Shown: positions 40,684 to 50,256 of the stretch, in pieces
How the letters are laid out: each line of letters starts with the position of its first letter
Numbering within the stretch: the stretch's first letter is position 1
Source of the DNA: Peptoniphilus_A hominis
GTDB taxonomy: Bacteria; Bacillota; Clostridia; Tissierellales; Peptoniphilaceae
Direction: 5' to 3'
Assembly: GCF_040096015.1 (NCBI RefSeq)
Contig: NZ_JBBMFO010000011.1
Location: 1 to 51,590, forward strand
DNA length: 51,590 bases
Made by a program: the position numbers and the translations under genes
Notes under the pieces: generated by a model
What the model was told of the DNA's origin: nothing
What the model saw: only the letters and a program-made list of their open reading frames with translations
Databases searched by the model: none

Positions 40684-41478
40684 ATGTTAATGACAAATTT
40701 CTTGCAAAAAAGAAAGTCTGTCAGAAATTTTAAAACGGACACAGTTCCAAGAGATGCCTTGGAAAATATAAAATTACTTATGGACGAAATGGGAACTAAT
40801 GAAAGCGGCATAAGTTTTTCTCTTTATGAAAACGGAAAAATTGTTGCTGAAGGACTAAGAGGCAAAGCAGGCTATGCAGGAGTCATGATAGAAGCTCCAC
40901 ACTACATTGCACTAGACATTGACGGAGACAAACCGCTTAACATATTAAAGGGTGGCTACTGCCTAGAAAAATTAAACACAAAAATTGTTGACCTTGACAT
41001 AGACACTTGTTGGATTACAGTTGATAGCGTTGATGCAGACACAAAAAGAGCCATCTTCGGAGAAAATGGCACAGGCATAGATTATCTAATTGCTCTTGGC
41101 TATGGACAAAAGAAAAAATTATTTGACCCAGAAGTTACAAGTTCAAGACTTAGCGTTGAAGAAATTGTCTTCGCAGATACAATTGGAAATCCTATTTCCA
41201 TAGAAACACTTGAAAACTATGGCGTCTTCGATGTATTTTCATCAGTAAGATATGCACCAAGTCACAAAAATTTCCAACCTTGGAGATTTGTCCTTAAGGG
41301 ATCAGAAGTTGATGCTTATATGGTAAAATCTGATGAAGACAACAGATCACTTATCGACATGGGCGTAATCTTATTCTACATGGAAGAAATGCTAAAGACT
41401 ATTGGCATAAATAAAAAATGGACAATCGACTTAAAGGACGCAGGTAAATATTATTACATCGGTTCCTTTACTTTATAA
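40684..41478 (+). CDS. Nitroreductase-family protein
   Basis: 264 residues of the TM1586-like nitroreductase group: N-terminal FLQKRKSVRNFKTD FMN-binding arginines, EAPHYIALD, and a second half with VRYAPSHKNFQPWRF, the conserved NxQPWRF motif that contacts FMN. Likely an FMN-dependent oxidoreductase; substrate unknown. Two close ATGs (codons 1 and 3) could serve as start. It is a single-gene unit convergent with the AraC regulator. Confidence 0.85.
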   Translation: MLMTNFLQKRKSVRNFKTDTVPRDALENIKLLMDEMGTNESGISFSLYENGKIVAEGLRGKAGYAGVMIEAPHYIALDIDGDKPLNILKGGYCLEKLNTKIVDLDIDTCWITVDSVDADTKRAIFGENGTGIDYLIALGYGQKKKLFDPEVTSSRLSVEEIVFADTIGNPISIETLENYGVFDVFSSVRYAPSHKNFQPWRFVLKGSEVDAYMVKSDEDNRSLIDMGVILFYMEEMLKTIGINKKWTIDLKDAGKYYYIGSFTL

Positions 41479-41490
41479 AATTTAAACATT

Positions 41491-41525
41491 AAAAAGAAGC
41501 TCATTCACTTAGAGCTTCTTTTTTT
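41491..41525. terminator. Bidirectional terminator
   Basis: AAAAAGAAGCTC / GAGCTTCTTTTT around a nine-base loop, with T runs on both strands. It includes the stop codon of the AraC-family gene. Confidence 0.9.
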
Positions 41526-42433
41526 CTGTATTCACTTGGACTTAGTCCCGTAAATTTTTTAAAGGACCTTGTGAAATTTGATGGACTTGTGAGACCAAGT
41601 TCCATAGAAATTTCTGTTATGTTTTTATCTGTATTCATTAAAATTTCTTCTGCTTTCATCATCCTTAAATTGTTGAGGTACTTTATAGGAGTGTACTGAA
41701 ATTTTCTGATGAATTTTTTGTTTAGGTTTGACTTCGAGATTTTAAATTTCTTGGTAAGTAAGTCTAAGGTAATATCCTTATCTAAGTTTTCTTTAATAAA
41801 CTCTTCAATTAAAATAATTTCTTCGCTTTTTTCTTCCTTTTGATAAGATTTTCTTATTTCTGAAGTTTTTTCTCGTGTAATATCGTAAATTAAATCCAGA
41901 GCCTTTATAGAAATCCCCAAGATATCTTCACTTTTTAGGACTTGGATAAGTTCATTGGCCCTTTGAATTAGTCTTTCATTCCTATATACAAAACCCATAT
42001 CCTTTATTGAATTTATTTTTTTCAAAAATTCCACTAGGATTTTACCGTAAAAGGAATCCTTATCTATCTGGTTTTCAAAAATGAAAAAGTTAAAGGCCTG
42101 AACCCTGTCCTTGGTTGTATAGGATTCCCTTGCATAGGGAAGGGCCTTGCCAATAAAAATTTCTCGAGTTATTAAAATTTTTGTATCATTGATATAGGTA
42201 AAGTAATTACCTTCATAGCTATAAGAAATCCTATAACCCTTCATCCCCTTACTATCAGAAGCCTGCACTTGATACTTTTCTCTTAAGTCAATATACATGA
42301 GCATAAGTCCTGGGAAAAGTTTATAATTTTTCATTTTATTTTTAGGATGGCTTATCCCTCGATACTCTATAAAATCATCATTATCATCGACGACTTCAAA
42401 GTCCCAAGAAGCTAAATTCTTATTATTTTTCAT
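41501..42433 (-). CDS. AraC-family transcriptional regulator
   Basis: 310 residues with a C-terminal double helix-turn-helix (ITLDLLTKKFKISKSNLNKKFIRKF, then ITEISMELGLTSPSNFTRSFKKFTGLSPSEYRKK). The N-terminal about 200 residues are a sensor of no recognised class. It is the last gene behind the exporter pair and ECF genes with no terminator between, so it probably controls that operon. AraC-type activators (YbtA-like) commonly control siderophore uptake loci; here the ligand is unknown. Confidence 0.88.
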   Translation of the reverse strand: MKNNKNLASWDFEVVDDNDDFIEYRGISHPKNKMKNYKLFPGLMLMYIDLREKYQVQASDSKGMKGYRISYSYEGNYFTYINDTKILITREIFIGKALPYARESYTTKDRVQAFNFFIFENQIDKDSFYGKILVEFLKKINSIKDMGFVYRNERLIQRANELIQVLKSEDILGISIKALDLIYDITREKTSEIRKSYQKEEKSEEIILIEEFIKENLDKDITLDLLTKKFKISKSNLNKKFIRKFQYTPIKYLNNLRMMKAEEILMNTDKNITEISMELGLTSPSNFTRSFKKFTGLSPSEYRKKEALSE

Positions 42434-42466
42434 TTACAAACTCCAAAATATTTTCTTTCGAACTTT

Positions 42467-43843
42467 TTATAAATTCAATACACGATTACAAATTAAACTT
42501 GCAAATTCAAAATCATGGGTAGCTATAAAAATAATTTTATCTTTTGAATGTAACTTTAATAATTCTACAGTTTTAATCATATTTTTATAATCAAGCCCAC
42601 TTGTAGGCTCGTCTAAAATAAAAATTTCTTTGTTACACAATAGTCCACAAACTATTGCAAGTCTTTGCTTTTGTCCCCCAGACAAAGTGTTAGGGTGGCT
42701 ATTTTTATAATTATATAAGTCAAAATCATTTAGTAGTTCATTAATTAAATCATCTTTTGCGTTCTTTATGCCTAATTTACACTCAGCAAAGACACTCTCA
42801 GCAAATAATTGATAATTTACGTCTTGCATAACCATATAAGATATTTGCTTTCTTGCTTTTTCATCAATTTTTTTAGATTTTAAAATAAACTCACCCTTAT
42901 AATCAGTATAAAGTCCACAAAGAGTTCTTAAAAAAGTAGTTTTCCCTATGCCGTTAGATCCTAAAACAGCAATAATATCTCCCTTATTTGCAGAAAAATT
43001 AAGTTTATCTATAAGACATTTATCTTTCCTATATATCGAAACATTATTTACTTGTAAATAAGACTTATCTATAATTGGTGATTTTTCTTTTATATTTAAA
43101 CTAGGTTTGTTTCTTGTTCTTAAACCCATATCCTTAATTTCATCTTCAGATAAACTTAAAAAATCTTTATTTGAAAAAATTTTATCAATTTTCCCATTCT
43201 TCATATAAATAATTCTATCAACTAAATCCATTACATAATAGATTCTGTGTTCAGATATAATAACTGTTTTACCACTCTCTTTCAACATGGATAAGTGTTT
43301 TTTTAATATATCTATGGTAGGTATATCCAAATTAGAAGAAGGCTCATCAAGTAAATAAATATCTGGATTTGTTGCATAAACTGATGCAAAAGCAATTTTT
43401 TGTTTCTCTCCTCCAGATAAATAAAAAATATTTCTATTTTTTAGTTTATTTATTTCTAATTTATTGCAGGTTTCATCTAATTTCTTTTCTAAAATTTCTC
43501 TTTCTATTCCTTGGTTTTCTAATGCGAATACAATTTCACTATTTGTATCCACATTAAAGAATTGGGTTCTAGGATTTTGAAAAACACTTCCGACATTTTT
43601 TGAAAGTTCAAACATTTGATAGTTAGATAATAATTTATCATTTATTTTTACATCACCATTTAAATCTCCTTCATAATAATATGGTATCAACTTATTTATA
43701 AGCCTTGTAATAGAGGTTTTGCCAGATCCAGAAGAACCACATATTAAAATAAACTCTCCTTTTTTTATTTCTAGATTTATATTATCTAAGCTAATATCCT
43801 TAGTGTTTCTATATTTGAAACAAACTTCATTTAACTTAATCAT
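42467..43843 (-). CDS. ECF transporter ATPase with two ABC domains
   Basis: 458 residues with two complete ABC cassettes in one chain: first GSSGSGKTS, LSGGEKQKIAFA, LLDEPSSNLD; second GSNGIGKTT, LSGGQKQRLAI, ILDEPTSGLD. This is the fused form of EcfA1/EcfA2, energising the EcfT and S component encoded just upstream. The start overlaps the EcfT gene by eight bases. Confidence 0.9.
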   Translation of the reverse strand: MIKLNEVCFKYRNTKDISLDNINLEIKKGEFILICGSSGSGKTSITRLINKLIPYYYEGDLNGDVKINDKLLSNYQMFELSKNVGSVFQNPRTQFFNVDTNSEIVFALENQGIEREILEKKLDETCNKLEINKLKNRNIFYLSGGEKQKIAFASVYATNPDIYLLDEPSSNLDIPTIDILKKHLSMLKESGKTVIISEHRIYYVMDLVDRIIYMKNGKIDKIFSNKDFLSLSEDEIKDMGLRTRNKPSLNIKEKSPIIDKSYLQVNNVSIYRKDKCLIDKLNFSANKGDIIAVLGSNGIGKTTFLRTLCGLYTDYKGEFILKSKKIDEKARKQISYMVMQDVNYQLFAESVFAECKLGIKNAKDDLINELLNDFDLYNYKNSHPNTLSGGQKQRLAIVCGLLCNKEIFILDEPTSGLDYKNMIKTVELLKLHSKDKIIFIATHDFEFASLICNRVLNL

Positions 43844-44552
43844 AAAAATACCTCAAATATATTGTAAATGCAGTAATTATTACTCCAATTATTAGAGATA
43901 AATAATCTAAAATTCCAAAATTAATTCTTATAATTGAAGTTCGTTTATTTGGTGATTCAATTCCTCTTGTGATGGAAGCTATAGTTAATTCATCTGCTGC
44001 TTTTGCTGCCATAATTATCATAGGAGAATAAATGCATTCTACGGTTAAAGAAGGGTTTTTTATAAATCCAAAAAAGGATGGAGAAATCCCTCTAAGCCCC
44101 ATTGAATCTTTTATATATCGCCAATCTTCTTTTACTGTTGGCATATACCTAAGCATTACTGCTAGGGGAATAGAAATTTTTTTAGAAACATTAACGTAAT
44201 CCATAGCAGATAAAAATTCCCCCACTTTCGTTGTCCTTAGTATTGTCATAGAAAGCATACATACCGGATAAATTTTATTAACTAAACCCAAAAATGGCAT
44301 AAATATGCTTCTAAAAGTATTACTTCCATATCTTACAGTTAAAATACTAAGAAAATATACTAATAGATATATTAATATCCCAGTAAAAGCAATTTTGATT
44401 TTTCTATTTATAAGACTAAAAATAGCAATTAATGCTACAAAAGCTAATTCATATTCTATTGAGGGCAATATACTAGATATAATTATGCACAAAAATAGTA
44501 AAACTATTTTTGTGCATGGATTAATATGTGTATTCAATTCTCCTAAAATCAT
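43836..44552 (-). CDS. ECF transporter membrane subunit (EcfT/CbiQ family)
   Basis: 238 residues, about six hydrophobic segments, with the cytoplasmic coupling region ending in AADELTIASITRGIESPNKRTS, which matches the family's Ala-Arg-Gly motifs that contact the ATPases (here SITRG). ATGA overlap with the S-component gene. This EcfT appears dedicated to one S component, a group I arrangement. Confidence 0.88.
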   Translation of the reverse strand: MILGELNTHINPCTKIVLLFLCIIISSILPSIEYELAFVALIAIFSLINRKIKIAFTGILIYLLVYFLSILTVRYGSNTFRSIFMPFLGLVNKIYPVCMLSMTILRTTKVGEFLSAMDYVNVSKKISIPLAVMLRYMPTVKEDWRYIKDSMGLRGISPSFFGFIKNPSLTVECIYSPMIIMAAKAADELTIASITRGIESPNKRTSIIRINFGILDYLSLIIGVIITAFTIYLRYFYD

Positions 44553-45148
44553 ATAATACCCGCCTTTTCAAATTGCTTTTTTAAAAGTTTAGAACCTATA
44601 AAAGCACTAAATAAAGCAACTAAAAAAGTTCCAATCACAATAACATAAATCATCCAATCAGCAGCTGCTGCATTCATAGACTGTATATATGTTATATCTG
44701 TCCCCTTTTCTATCATTGCATTTGACCAAGACTTAGGATCCATAAAATATACGACAAAAGTCCCTATATCTCCAAGTGCAAATACTCCAAAAGAAAGGAT
44801 GTTTATTTTTTTACTTTTATATGCCTTGCTTCCTGCTATAAATTCAGCAATTATTCCCATAACTAAAGTTCCAAGACCCATAGCCCAATGCATGCCTGTT
44901 GCAAATCTCAAAATACAAATTATTATTGCCAAAATAGCAATTGTTCCTCTTTTAGCCACTTTCGAGATCAGAAACATAAATATTATTCCTGATAGAAGAG
45001 CACTACCCATTGGCTGATAAAAGGTTAATACAGGATTCATTCCAAAAGGCATTCCCCCAATCATATTAAATATAAAATAGAGAGCTGTGAAAACCCCTAT
45101 AGTAATCAAATCCTTTGTTTTTAGACCATTCATATTATTTTTATTCAT
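44549..45148 (-). CDS. ECF transporter S component, MptD/Trep_Strep family
   Basis: 199 residues with about five or six hydrophobic segments. The N-terminus KTKDLITIGVFTALYFIFNMIGG and the FYQPMGSALLSGIIFMFL and MHWAMGLGTLVMGIIAEFIAG segments fit the Trep_Strep (MptD) S-component family, whose substrate is not established. GGAGGAG precedes the ATG. It is placed between the exporter pair and EcfT in one operon. Confidence 0.82.
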   Translation of the reverse strand: MNKNNMNGLKTKDLITIGVFTALYFIFNMIGGMPFGMNPVLTFYQPMGSALLSGIIFMFLISKVAKRGTIAILAIIICILRFATGMHWAMGLGTLVMGIIAEFIAGSKAYKSKKINILSFGVFALGDIGTFVVYFMDPKSWSNAMIEKGTDITYIQSMNAAAADWMIYVIVIGTFLVALFSAFIGSKLLKKQFEKAGII

Positions 45149-45159
45149 TTTATCTCCTC

Positions 45160-46881
45160 CTAATATACAAATTCTTCTGACTTATTTGATGACTCAATCA
45201 TCTTCTTGTAAGTCTTGCTTCTTTCTATTAGTTCTTCATGTTTTCCAAAGTCTTCAATTTTTCCGTCTTTCATAACAATTATTTGGTCTACATTTTCTAT
45301 TGACTTCATCCTGTGAGATATTATGATAACAGTTTTATTCTTTGTTAATTTATTCAAAGACTCTTGGATGTACTTTTCATTTTCCACATCAAGTGATGCG
45401 GCAATTTCGTCTAAAAGAATTATTTCTGCATCCTTTAAGAAGGCCCTTGCTATAGAAATTCTTTGTCTTTCACCGCCAGATAAGTTGGAACCATTTTCGC
45501 CGATTTCTGTTTCATATCCCCTTGGCAATTTCTTTACAAAGTCATCACAGTTGGCAAGCCTTGCTGCTTCAAGAACTTCTTCGTCACTGGCACTGGACCT
45601 GCCCAGCCTAATATTTTCCATTACCGATCCATTAAAGAGGGTTACGTCCTGAAAGACCATGGAAATGTGTTTGAACAAGTCTTGTGTGGCAATATTTTTT
45701 ATCTCCTTACCATCAATTGTGATTTCCCCAGAGTCGTAATCATATAATCTTGCCACTAATTTTATTAGGGTAGACTTCCCGCAACCAGATGGACCAACAA
45801 GGGCAGTAGTCTTTCCCTGCAAGGCCTTAAAGGAAATATTATCTATAACTTTTTTGTCATCGAGGTAAGAGAAGGAAACCTTATCTCCTTTAATGTCAAA
45901 GGACTTCAAATCTGCTCTTTTTCCCCTTTGAATTTTTTCATTCCTTAGGGCCTTTATCTTTTCAACTGGTGAATCAATATACATTAACTCCATATAAAAT
46001 GCACTGAAGGCTGCAACTCCATCAATTAATCTTGCTGAAGCAAATAAGTAGGCTGCAAAATACAAGATATTTATTTCTCCATCTATCAAGCTATTTAATC
46101 CAACATATATTGCAAGGGCAAGGGATAAGTTTGCCACAACTGTTGCAAAAACATTGGGGATAACTTGTCCCAATTCCGATTTAATATGCTCCTTTTCTAA
46201 GGACCTAACAAAGTCAACGCCACTTTTTTCCTTTTCTCCAGTCAAATTGTAAGACTTGATCTCTGTAGATAGGTCTATGAGTTCTTGAAACATCTTTGAG
46301 GACTTCCTTTGCTCCTTATAATAGGAACTTACTCCCTTCTTTTGAATCTTGCCGGAAAGCAAACTCAAAATAGCAGAAATATAAATTGGCACTATAACTG
46401 CAAGCCCCAGTTTTAAATTTCCAATTAGTAACAAAATGGTAATAATAAGTAGATTTATTATAAAGCCATAAAATCCTGAAACTGCATGAGAAAGGCCATG
46501 TTCAATTGCTTCTACATCCTTCATTATTGTTTGAGAAAGATCTGTTAAATCTCTACTTGAATAAAAACTAAGAGGCAAGTCCTTAATTATTTCAGAAATT
46601 TCTATCCTAAGGTTTGCAGATTCCTTATAGGTTTCGTTGTAAGTTGTAATGTAATCCCTATTAATTACAAAAATCATAAGAAGGGCAATTATTACATAGG
46701 CGATGACTGAAATCCATGGACTAAAGTCTCCTAAATTTAACAAGCCTTGCATTACATACATAAGTAAGAACATAGGTAGCATATAAGAAAGGGTCTTTAG
46801 GCTAGAATATCTTATTGCAACAAGGGCACCCTCTGCCCCCTTGTCTGTAAGTCCATAGCGATTTTTTAAATAAGTTTTCAT
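45160..46881 (-). CDS. ABC exporter half-transporter, second of the pair
   Basis: 573 residues: six-helix membrane domain (about 25-300) and nucleotide-binding domain with GPSGCGKST, Q-loop MVFQDVTL, LSGGERQRISIA, LLDEIAASLD and the switch histidine in IISHRMKS. All catalytic residues are present. It shares one base with the stop of the upstream partner, so the two most likely form a heterodimer. Exporter-fold pairs of this type (YbtPQ, IrtAB) can act as importers of ferric siderophores; that assignment here rests on the context. Confidence 0.85.
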   Translation of the reverse strand: MKTYLKNRYGLTDKGAEGALVAIRYSSLKTLSYMLPMFLLMYVMQGLLNLGDFSPWISVIAYVIIALLMIFVINRDYITTYNETYKESANLRIEISEIIKDLPLSFYSSRDLTDLSQTIMKDVEAIEHGLSHAVSGFYGFIINLLIITILLLIGNLKLGLAVIVPIYISAILSLLSGKIQKKGVSSYYKEQRKSSKMFQELIDLSTEIKSYNLTGEKEKSGVDFVRSLEKEHIKSELGQVIPNVFATVVANLSLALAIYVGLNSLIDGEINILYFAAYLFASARLIDGVAAFSAFYMELMYIDSPVEKIKALRNEKIQRGKRADLKSFDIKGDKVSFSYLDDKKVIDNISFKALQGKTTALVGPSGCGKSTLIKLVARLYDYDSGEITIDGKEIKNIATQDLFKHISMVFQDVTLFNGSVMENIRLGRSSASDEEVLEAARLANCDDFVKKLPRGYETEIGENGSNLSGGERQRISIARAFLKDAEIILLDEIAASLDVENEKYIQESLNKLTKNKTVIIISHRMKSIENVDQIIVMKDGKIEDFGKHEELIERSKTYKKMIESSNKSEEFVY

Positions 46882-48626
46882 CAGTCAACCCTCCATTCAT
46901 TTGCCTTCATATACATTTCCACAAACTTCTTATACTTGCTGTCTTCCTTGTAAAGTTTATCGTGACTTCCTCTTTCAATTAGCTTTCCATCTTCGATTAA
47001 AAGAATTTCATCTACTCCTCTTATGGAAGTAAGCCTGTGGGCAATCATAATTGTAGTCCTATTCTTTATTAATTCCTTAAAGGCTCTTTGTAATTCATAC
47101 TCGTTTTCAGGGTCAGCAGCTGCTGAAGCTTCGTCCATTATTATTATTTTTGGATTCTTTAAGAAAATCCTAGCAATACTTACCCTTTGCTTTTCTCCCC
47201 CAGAAAGATTTACACCTTCTGCTCCAATCACTACATCATAACCATCTTTAAATTTGTCTATAAATTCATCACACCTTGCAAGCCTTAATGCCCTTAATAC
47301 TTCTTCATCACTTGCATCACTTTTTCCAAGCTTAACATTTTCAAAAATGGAGATACCTTGGAAGAGTTGTGGATTTTGAAAAACAATTCCTATGTTTTTC
47401 ATAAGACTTTCCTTGTCATAAGAAGAAATCTTTTTATTTCCAATTAAAATTTCTCCTGAGTCAACGGGGTATAGACCAGAAATTAATTTTGCAATAGTTG
47501 ACTTGCCTGAACCCGAACTACCCACCAAGGCATAGACCTTATCTTCTTCAAGACTGAGAGAAAAGTTATTTAAAATTTTATTTTCTCCGTCATAGGAGAA
47601 GTCTACATTCTTAAATTCAATATTTTTGTTTAAGAATTCCCTTTGGTTTCCAAATTCTATTTCCTTCGCCTTCATCTCCTTGAATAAATTTTCAAGATTA
47701 TCCACAGCAGAATTTGCCTGGAAGATATGCATAGATACATACATAATTTTCATTGTGTTTAAATAGAATATCCCCGAGAATAAAGTGAAAAATAAAATTT
47801 TTGCCGCCCAAAGACCAGGATCAGCTCCCCTATTAACCATAAAGATTCCCAAAAATATTGGCGTAATTATAAAAATATTTAAAAGCCATTGGAAGAGGAC
47901 ATAAGGAATCCTGCAGGACATAGAATACTTGTAGACCATGTCTTTATAAATTAGAATCGAATCATAAAGTTTTTTAAAACCAATTAGGGGTGCGTTAAAA
48001 ATCTTTACTACAGGCATGGCCCTAACATACTCAACTGCACCTGCGTTCATTTCGTCAAGCATATCCATGTACTTCTTCATAAAGGACTGATCACCCATCA
48101 TATTTTTTACAAGGACTAGACTTATTAGTACAATGACTACAAAAAATATTCCAAGATATAAATCCAATAGGAAGGTCAAGATAATCATAAGTATAGGAGT
48201 CAAAAATGCTGCTGTTTGATCAGGAATTAGGTGAGCCACAATCATGTGAGTTTGCTCCACATTGTTGTCAATTATTTTTCTCACTTCTCCAGAATTGTGT
48301 AGGTCAAAAAAAGTATTAGACGCCCTAAGAAGATGCCTTATGCCTCTTTCACGAAGACGCGTTTCAAGTCTAAAACCTGCTAAGTGACTCATCCAAAGAC
48401 CCATAAAGTATAAAAGACCATAGGCAATAAATAAAAATAAAATTTTTATTGCAAGACTTCTTTCTTCTGATAAGACCCCACCAGTAAATACATTCTTTAG
48501 CAAAATCCAAATTAAATAATAGGCATAAAATTCTAAAACAATGCCCAAGGTCGTAAGTAGACATGCAAGAATACCGTGAAGTTTTCTCTCAGGTATGTAG
48601 GAAAATAATTTTTTGTATAATTTCAA
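46881..48626 (-). CDS. ABC exporter half-transporter, first of the pair
   Basis: About 582 residues: membrane domain with six helices and a nucleotide-binding domain with GSSGSGKST, VFQNPQLF, LSGGEKQRVSIA, IIMDEASAAADPENE and IAHRLTSI. The TTG at 48626 is chosen: GAGAGGTG lies eight bases before it, while the longer frame to 48671 would run through the operator and promoter. It is the first gene of the six-gene operon, right behind a Fur-box-like operator. Confidence 0.85.
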   Translation of the reverse strand: MKLYKKLFSYIPERKLHGILACLLTTLGIVLEFYAYYLIWILLKNVFTGGVLSEERSLAIKILFLFIAYGLLYFMGLWMSHLAGFRLETRLRERGIRHLLRASNTFFDLHNSGEVRKIIDNNVEQTHMIVAHLIPDQTAAFLTPILMIILTFLLDLYLGIFFVVIVLISLVLVKNMMGDQSFMKKYMDMLDEMNAGAVEYVRAMPVVKIFNAPLIGFKKLYDSILIYKDMVYKYSMSCRIPYVLFQWLLNIFIITPIFLGIFMVNRGADPGLWAAKILFFTLFSGIFYLNTMKIMYVSMHIFQANSAVDNLENLFKEMKAKEIEFGNQREFLNKNIEFKNVDFSYDGENKILNNFSLSLEEDKVYALVGSSGSGKSTIAKLISGLYPVDSGEILIGNKKISSYDKESLMKNIGIVFQNPQLFQGISIFENVKLGKSDASDEEVLRALRLARCDEFIDKFKDGYDVVIGAEGVNLSGGEKQRVSIARIFLKNPKIIIMDEASAAADPENEYELQRAFKELIKNRTTIMIAHRLTSIRGVDEILLIEDGKLIERGSHDKLYKEDSKYKKFVEMYMKANEWRVD

Positions 48627-48662
48627 AATATAACACCTCTCTTTATTAAATAAAAAATTAAT

Positions 48663-48677
48663 TGATAACAATTATCG
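48663..48677. promoter_or_regulatory. Fur-box-like operator of the ECF/ABC operon
   Basis: TGATAAC-A-ATTATCG is a near-perfect 7-1-7 Fur box (13 of 15 positions agree with TGATAAT-N-ATTATCA). It lies directly downstream of the -10 and covers the predicted transcription start. Confidence 0.7.
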
Positions 48678-48682
48678 AGATT

Positions 48683-48688
48683 ATTATA
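48683..48688 (-). promoter_or_regulatory. -10 box of the ECF/ABC operon
   Basis: TATAAT on the minus strand, five bases upstream of the Fur-type box. The -35 is not clear. Confidence 0.55.
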
Positions 48689-48830
48689 ATATTTCTTTTT
48701 CCAATTTTCTTAACAAAAATACTTTTCTATTCAAAAAAATTTTTAATCATATTCAATTAGAATTTATTTGTCATATTTTCCTTTCATCACAAGCATCAAA
48801 AATTTTTTTTATCCTCTTTGCAAGAAAGCA

Positions 48831-48861
48831 TAAAAAAGTCCCACATTAATCATGTGAGACT
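48831..48861 (-). terminator. Terminator of brnQ
   Basis: Minus-strand hairpin AGTCTCACAT / ATGTGGGACT (one G-T pair) with a five-base loop, followed by six T, about 20 bases after the brnQ stop codon. Confidence 0.88.
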
Positions 48862-48883
48862 GTTTTTAAATTTCTAATTTATC

Positions 48884-50227
48884 TTACATATAATTTTCTG
48901 CTTTTACCTTAGCCTTTGATGGTGACACTAGTCTTGAATATGCTTCAACTAAAACTACAGCAGCAAGACTTGGTAGGGCCCAAGACAAACCGTTTGATGC
49001 CATTGGAAGGCTTGCTTCAAGCTTTGTCAATAGAGGCAGACTTAGATTAAATGTTGACTTGGCAACAGATACAATTGGTAGACAAACTGCAAAGAAGGCT
49101 GATGCCTTATAAGAAAGTCTGGAGTAACCAACAAAGTCATGAGTAAATCCTAGAAGTATTAAGACTAAGGCAACTGGATATATAACAGTTAGTAGTGGCA
49201 CTGATAAAGCAAGAAGTTTATTAAGTCCAAAGTTTGCCATTACAAAGGAGAAGAAGGTCCAAAGGAAAACCCATCTGCCGTAAGACATCTTGCGGTTAAA
49301 TAGTGTGCAAAAATATTCAGATCCACTTGATATTAAACCTATGCAAGTAGTTAAACAAGCAAGGGTAAATATTGAAGCTAAAAGAACTAAACCAGAGTTG
49401 CCAAATACAAGCTTAACAGCTTCTGTAAGTACTACTGCACCATTTTCTACGCCAGCGAAGGCCTTTGATGTAACCATGCCCATTGTTGAAAGCATTAGGT
49501 AAACTACAAACAAAACACTTCCTGCAAGTAAACCAGCCTTAGCAGTGTAAGCTGTAACAAGCTTCTTATCTTCAACGCCAAATCTTCTTATAGCAAGAGT
49601 GACAACAAAACCAAAGTTAAGGGCTGCAACTGCATCCATGGTGTCATAGCCTGCAAGGAAACCAGCAACTACTGGAGCATCCTTATAATTTCCACTTGCC
49701 ATTGCAGGTACCTTTGGTAGAGTCATAACTTTTGCAAACATTATAAATATTAAAAGCAAAAGTGTTGGAGTTAAATATTTTCCAACTCTTGCAACTAACT
49801 TGTTAGGCTTTAAGCAAACCCACATTGCAACAGCAAAGAATACAAATGTATAGGCAAGCCTTACAAGAGATAGGTTAAAAGTTTCTGGTACATAAGGTGC
49901 TATTGCCATTTCAAAAGGAACAGATCCAGCTCTTGGTATTCCAAGACCAGGCCCTATTGAAAGGTATATTGCAGTAGTAAAAATTAAGGCAAACTTTTCT
50001 CCAACTCTTGAAGATAAGTTTTTAAGTCCGTCAGTCTTGCCAACAGCTATAGCTCCAAGTATTGGAAAGATAATTGCGGTAACAGAAAAAGCTAAAAGGG
50101 AAATTATAGTTCTATTCCCTGCTTGATTTCCTAAAAATGGAGGGAAAATTAAATTTCCAGCTCCAAAGAACAATCCAAAGAGCATTATGCTCACTTGAGT
50201 AAACTGACTTCTTGATAAGTTTTTCAT
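48884..50227 (-). CDS. brnQ: Branched-chain amino acid carrier (Na+-coupled)
   Basis: 447-residue membrane protein with about twelve hydrophobic segments. The opening region QVSIMLFGLFFGAGNLIFPPFLG, then GYDTMDAVAALNFGFVV and ISSGSEYFCTLF, are typical of BrnQ/LivJ-II carriers for Leu, Ile and Val. GGAGG precedes the ATG. A T-box leader lies upstream, so expression should rise when the cognate tRNA is uncharged, in line with an Ile/Leu/Val uptake role. Confidence 0.95.
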   Translation of the reverse strand: MKNLSRSQFTQVSIMLFGLFFGAGNLIFPPFLGNQAGNRTIISLLAFSVTAIIFPILGAIAVGKTDGLKNLSSRVGEKFALIFTTAIYLSIGPGLGIPRAGSVPFEMAIAPYVPETFNLSLVRLAYTFVFFAVAMWVCLKPNKLVARVGKYLTPTLLLLIFIMFAKVMTLPKVPAMASGNYKDAPVVAGFLAGYDTMDAVAALNFGFVVTLAIRRFGVEDKKLVTAYTAKAGLLAGSVLFVVYLMLSTMGMVTSKAFAGVENGAVVLTEAVKLVFGNSGLVLLASIFTLACLTTCIGLISSGSEYFCTLFNRKMSYGRWVFLWTFFSFVMANFGLNKLLALSVPLLTVIYPVALVLILLGFTHDFVGYSRLSYKASAFFAVCLPIVSVAKSTFNLSLPLLTKLEASLPMASNGLSWALPSLAAVVLVEAYSRLVSPSKAKVKAENYM

Positions 50228-50256
50228 TTTTTCCTCCTAATTTTTAATTTTATAAA

